A stretch of 64,000 nt of DNA from Parvularcula sp039822105 (GTDB taxonomy: Bacteria; Pseudomonadota; Alphaproteobacteria; Caulobacterales; Parvularculaceae), in assembly GCA_039822105.1 (NCBI GenBank), contig JBCBMW010000002.1, positions 248,001 through 312,000 of the forward strand. The letters run 5' to 3'. This document shows, piece after piece, positions 61,701 through 64,000 of this stretch. The notes beneath the pieces were generated by a model. The model was not told the origin of the DNA. It saw nothing but the letters and a program-made list of their open reading frames with translations, and did no database searches. Each line of letters starts with the position of its first letter. Within the stretch, counting starts at the first letter, position 1. Made by a program: the position numbers and the translations under genes.

Positions 61701-62531
61701 CGCCACAACAGCAAACTCCGCATTTTGCTCGCTATACGGCGCGCCTGATACATCCCCGTATAACTCAGTCACAGCGAACCCCGCTTCCGATAATTCAGCA
61801 GACAAACTGTCTGGATCGAAATACTGTAGCCAGTTGTAGACAGTCTCCTCGCCGCCACTCTCTGGGAAGATCGTGTACTTGTCCAAGACCACGAGCTCCT
61901 CGTCGTATTTGTACGTATGGAGAAAGCAATAGTAGTCGTCGGGTGACCAAAACTGGTTGAGCTGGTTCTTCTCGAAGGATACAGCTTCCTCGCGCTCCGC
62001 GTAAGCGGCCACGGAGTAGACGTCCAAAAGGATGGCACCATCATCTTTCAGACTGCGGTGGAATTTCTGAAGAAGCACCTTCCGTTGCGCGGGGCTTAAC
62101 GCGCAGAAGTCGCACATGATCAGGGTGATGAGATCAAACTGCTCCTTGAGTTCACACTCAAGATAGTTCGCGTTGATATAGTTGATCGCTTGACGCGATG
62201 CCTCGGCCTGCCGCTTGGCGTATCGAATGGAGCTCTCTGAAAAGTCGAGGCCAGTGACACTGGCGCCTGATCGCGCCAGTCGAGACGTGTAGAGACCCGG
62301 CCCACAACCAAAGTCGCATACGGATTTATCAGGGCGCAGCTTGAAATGATCAACCATCCACGCAGACGAACGTTCAATCGCATCCGCCCGCCGCGATGAG
62401 ACATCAACATCCGCATTCAAGTGGAACGCCAGCATTTGCTTGGCGCGGTGTTCATCGGTCCACAGCGAATCCGCCGTGTACCGCGAAAACACTTTGGGCT
62501 TGGTATCGATTTCACTCAGCTTTTCAAACAT
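61656..62531 (-). CDS. Class I SAM-dependent methyltransferase
   Basis: 291 residues. SAM-binding motif I is CDFGCGPGLYTSRLARSGA, followed by VTGLDFSESSIRYA and MCDFCALSPAQR. The substrate is not identifiable; wording such as FHRSLKDDGAILLDVYS is common in small-molecule methyltransferases. Its last 14 residues, KKKKPSGAGVWTES, come from the RND-operon terminator on the opposite strand, so this tail is probably dispensable. It is divergent from the LuxR-type gene. Confidence 0.85.
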   Translation of the reverse strand: MFEKLSEIDTKPKVFSRYTADSLWTDEHRAKQMLAFHLNADVDVSSRRADAIERSSAWMVDHFKLRPDKSVCDFGCGPGLYTSRLARSGASVTGLDFSESSIRYAKRQAEASRQAINYINANYLECELKEQFDLITLIMCDFCALSPAQRKVLLQKFHRSLKDDGAILLDVYSVAAYAEREEAVSFEKNQLNQFWSPDDYYCFLHTYKYDEELVVLDKYTIFPESGGEETVYNWLQYFDPDSLSAELSEAGFAVTELYGDVSGAPYSEQNAEFAVVAKKKKPSGAGVWTES

Positions 62532-62922
62532 CGACGAGCACCGCTTTGGACGCGTAGGCCCCGAGGCGGATCAACCTAACGCTATCTCCTTCGATTGGGA
62601 TACCACGTTGAGCGGCAGCGCCCCCTGTCGATTGTCGCTTGGCCTTACGAGCAACACCATTTTGATTCGCGGCTGACCCCTAAGAGCACCAATAACGGGT
62701 TTCGCTGCACCGTTTTGCACGCAACGATCTCACTATCGATCTCGTGTCTTGAAGGCCGGTCCTACGCCTGGCACCGTTGTTTTGGCGGGCGGATGGGGCG
62801 CTTGTCGTTATACCATATCGCGGTGGATACGTTTACTGCCCCTACCGATTGAGTCACAGGCTATGGTTGAGTAGCTTCGGACAATTGATCAGCAGTGGTC
62901 GAGAAGTTGAGTTGCGGCGGGG
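62532..62922. other. 391-base gene-free divergent region
   Basis: The stretch between the methyltransferase and the LuxR-type gene has no convincing coding frame: the short open frames lack ribosome sites and recognisable protein features. It must hold both promoters. A small imperfect palindrome TTGC-AC-GCAA (62715-62724) is the only symmetry I noticed, and it is too short to call a lux box. A small RNA cannot be excluded by eye. Confidence 0.4.
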
Positions 62923-63666
62923 ATGGCAGAGGGATCAGGAATTAGCAAAGAGCGCCTCTTGGAGGCCATTGAGCAGATTGACCAATGTACCAATGAGGAC
63001 GGCGTCTTGGCCGTCCTGCTCAAAGCGATCGAACCAGTGGGACTGGAACGGGCAGCGATCGCGCAAATTGTGAATCCGATGGAGTACTCATCGGTCGAAA
63101 CCCAGTGGAAGCACGTGCACAACGTGCCCACGGAGTGGTTTCATCAGTGGCTGGACAAAAACTCCATGCTGCACGATCCCGTGATCGCTTGCGCGCTGAC
63201 AACCACACGCCCCTTCTGGTGGAGTGACGCTTACCGCTTGGCCTCGGCGGCGGGTTACGCTGTCACCGAGAGAGCCCGTGACATTGGAATGAATGAAGGC
63301 ATCGCCATCCCGGTACGATCGTTAGATGGTCCGCCTGGATTGGTTACGCTCGGCGGGTTCTCACCAGATCTGAGCTCAACCGACATGCGGTCGGTGCACA
63401 TGATCGCGACCCATGCTTTCTCTCGCATCGAAGCCGGATGGGAAGTCGAGAAAAAGAAACCCGTCCGAGAGCTGACGGAACGAGAAACAGAGATCATGCA
63501 CTGGGTGGCCGCGGGGAAGACCAACTGGGAGATCGGAACGATCCTCTCGATCTCCGTAAGCACGGTGGAAAAACACGTGGCCGCAGCGAAGGAAAAACTC
63601 AACGCTACGACCAAGGCCATGGCCATCGTCAGAGGCCTCTCTAGAGGCGTAATCCTGCCAAGCTAG
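62923..63666 (+). CDS. LuxR-type regulator with autoinducer-binding domain (solo)
   Basis: 247 residues: an N-terminal Autoind_bind domain and a C-terminal LuxR helix-turn-helix (LTERETEIMHWVAAGKTNWEIGTILSISVSTVEKHV). Residues that contact acyl-homoserine lactone in TraR/LasR have counterparts: Trp in EWFHQW, Asp-Pro in HDPV, Trp in PFWW and Gly in GMNEG. No LuxI synthase gene lies in the window, so it is a solo regulator that may read exogenous or distantly made signals. The ATG is close to GGCGGGG. Confidence 0.87.
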   Translation: MAEGSGISKERLLEAIEQIDQCTNEDGVLAVLLKAIEPVGLERAAIAQIVNPMEYSSVETQWKHVHNVPTEWFHQWLDKNSMLHDPVIACALTTTRPFWWSDAYRLASAAGYAVTERARDIGMNEGIAIPVRSLDGPPGLVTLGGFSPDLSSTDMRSVHMIATHAFSRIEAGWEVEKKKPVRELTERETEIMHWVAAGKTNWEIGTILSISVSTVEKHVAAAKEKLNATTKAMAIVRGLSRGVILPS

Positions 63667-64000
63667 TTACGCGGCGCGGCGTGGCGCGTCGATGCGACGG
63701 GAGCGTGCCACCGGGTAGTCTGGGCAATCGAGAGATGCACCCGACGTTAGCGAGTGATGAACCCAGCTTTGCGGCAAACTCCCTGGGCGGAGGCAATAGG
63801 TGCAGTCGGGACCAAAGTAGCGGAAAGAGATCGCCCTTCGGATCCGAGCAGATCGGTTTCCTCCTGCGCCGTGCACGGTCAAACCGTGATGGAAGACAAC
63901 GTCACCTGGCTGCGCGTCGACCCGGACAATGTCGTATGCGTCTCTGTTCGCTTCAATATCAGGAAGCTTAGCGGAGGGAGCACCGGGTAGCGTCGTTTGA
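63667..64000 (-). CDS. Phytanoyl-CoA dioxygenase-family protein, 3' part only
   Basis: The minus strand is open from the window edge to a TAA at 63667, giving about 110 C-terminal residues. They include PGDVVFHHGLTVHGAGGNRS, with the distal iron-binding His, and RRAISFRYFGPD with the 2-oxoglutarate-binding Arg, typical of PhyH-family Fe(II)/2OG oxygenases. The first part of the gene, including the HxD motif, is beyond 64000. Its stop abuts the end of the LuxR-type gene (convergent). Confidence 0.8.
   Translation of the reverse strand, partial: QTTLPGAPSAKLPDIEANRDAYDIVRVDAQPGDVVFHHGLTVHGAGGNRSARIRRAISFRYFGPDCTYCLRPGSLPQSWVHHSLTSGASLDCPDYPVARSRRIDAPRRAA

Noticed and set aside
62711..62726. 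Possible lux box upstream of the LuxR-type gene
   Set aside because: The symmetry is only four base pairs per arm, far shorter than an 18-20-bp lux box.
1..64000. tRNA, rRNA, CRISPR array, insertion sequence or prophage
   Set aside because: I looked for clover-leaf-like short repeats, regularly spaced repeats, transposase or integrase motifs and phage proteins and saw none.

Overview
The window reads as a chromosomal segment of a Gram-negative alphaproteobacterium, probably an aerobic or microaerobic heterotroph related to the Caulobacterales/Parvularculales/Hyphomonadaceae. The evidence is a GC-rich base composition, two TonB-dependent receptors (one of the Xanthomonas/Caulobacter class), a FixL/FixJ/FixK-type regulatory set beside cydDC and cydABX, Tat-exported enzymes, RND and type-I-like export operons, and tightly overlapping genes. 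The lineage is an inference. I saw no tRNA, rRNA, insertion sequence, prophage or CRISPR array.

Layout. 0-6.5 kb: FATP-like acyl-CoA synthetase, long GST-family protein, TonB receptor and a convergent TetR regulator. 6.7-11.4 kb: molybdenum cofactor synthesis, with moeA facing a coupled operon TauE/SafE permease-moaA-moaD-moaE-moaB-moaC. 11.5-16.5 kb: a tripartite export operon (ABC protein, HlyD-type adaptor, TolC-type channel) whose ABC protein has lost every ATPase motif, followed by a second TetR paralogue. 16.6-25.9 kb: low-oxygen module with FixL-like kinase, FixJ-like regulator, a lone receiver and a FixK-like regulator, then DUF454-cydC-cydD divergent from cydA-cydB-cydX. Two sites match the FixK2 pattern TTG(A/C)-N6-(T/G)CAA. 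26.1-29.5 kb: secreted peptidoglycan-binding protein and a hybrid histidine kinase with a TPR-like periplasmic sensor.

29.8-50.7 kb is the most interesting stretch: an apparently undescribed carbohydrate or sugar-acid catabolic locus. It holds a TonB receptor, malic enzyme, two Tat-exported enolase-superfamily proteins (one a probable Tat lipoprotein), a Tat-exported ADP-ribosylglycohydrolase-like protein, a periplasmic WD40 protein, a periplasmic cupin, DASS and GntP permeases, glycerate 2-kinase, transaldolase-family enzyme, DhaK and DhaL, a HAD phosphatase, a class II aldolase and an IclR regulator. A recurring imperfect palindrome, best forms TTTCCACAAAGCGGAAA and TTTCCCACATGGCGGAAA, lies upstream of most transcription units including the TonB receptor, and suggests one IclR regulon. 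The picture I infer is outer-membrane uptake, periplasmic processing, import of acids, then aldol cleavage to dihydroxyacetone, triose phosphate and glycerate. The substrate is unknown.

50.8-64 kb: ada coupled to a 2OG-Fe(II) oxygenase, a PLP-dependent decarboxylase-family protein, LysR, an EthD-domain protein, a complete RND efflux operon ending in a strong terminator that runs into the 3' end of a convergent methyltransferase gene, a LuxR-type solo regulator, and the 3' part of a phytanoyl-CoA dioxygenase-family gene cut by the window edge.
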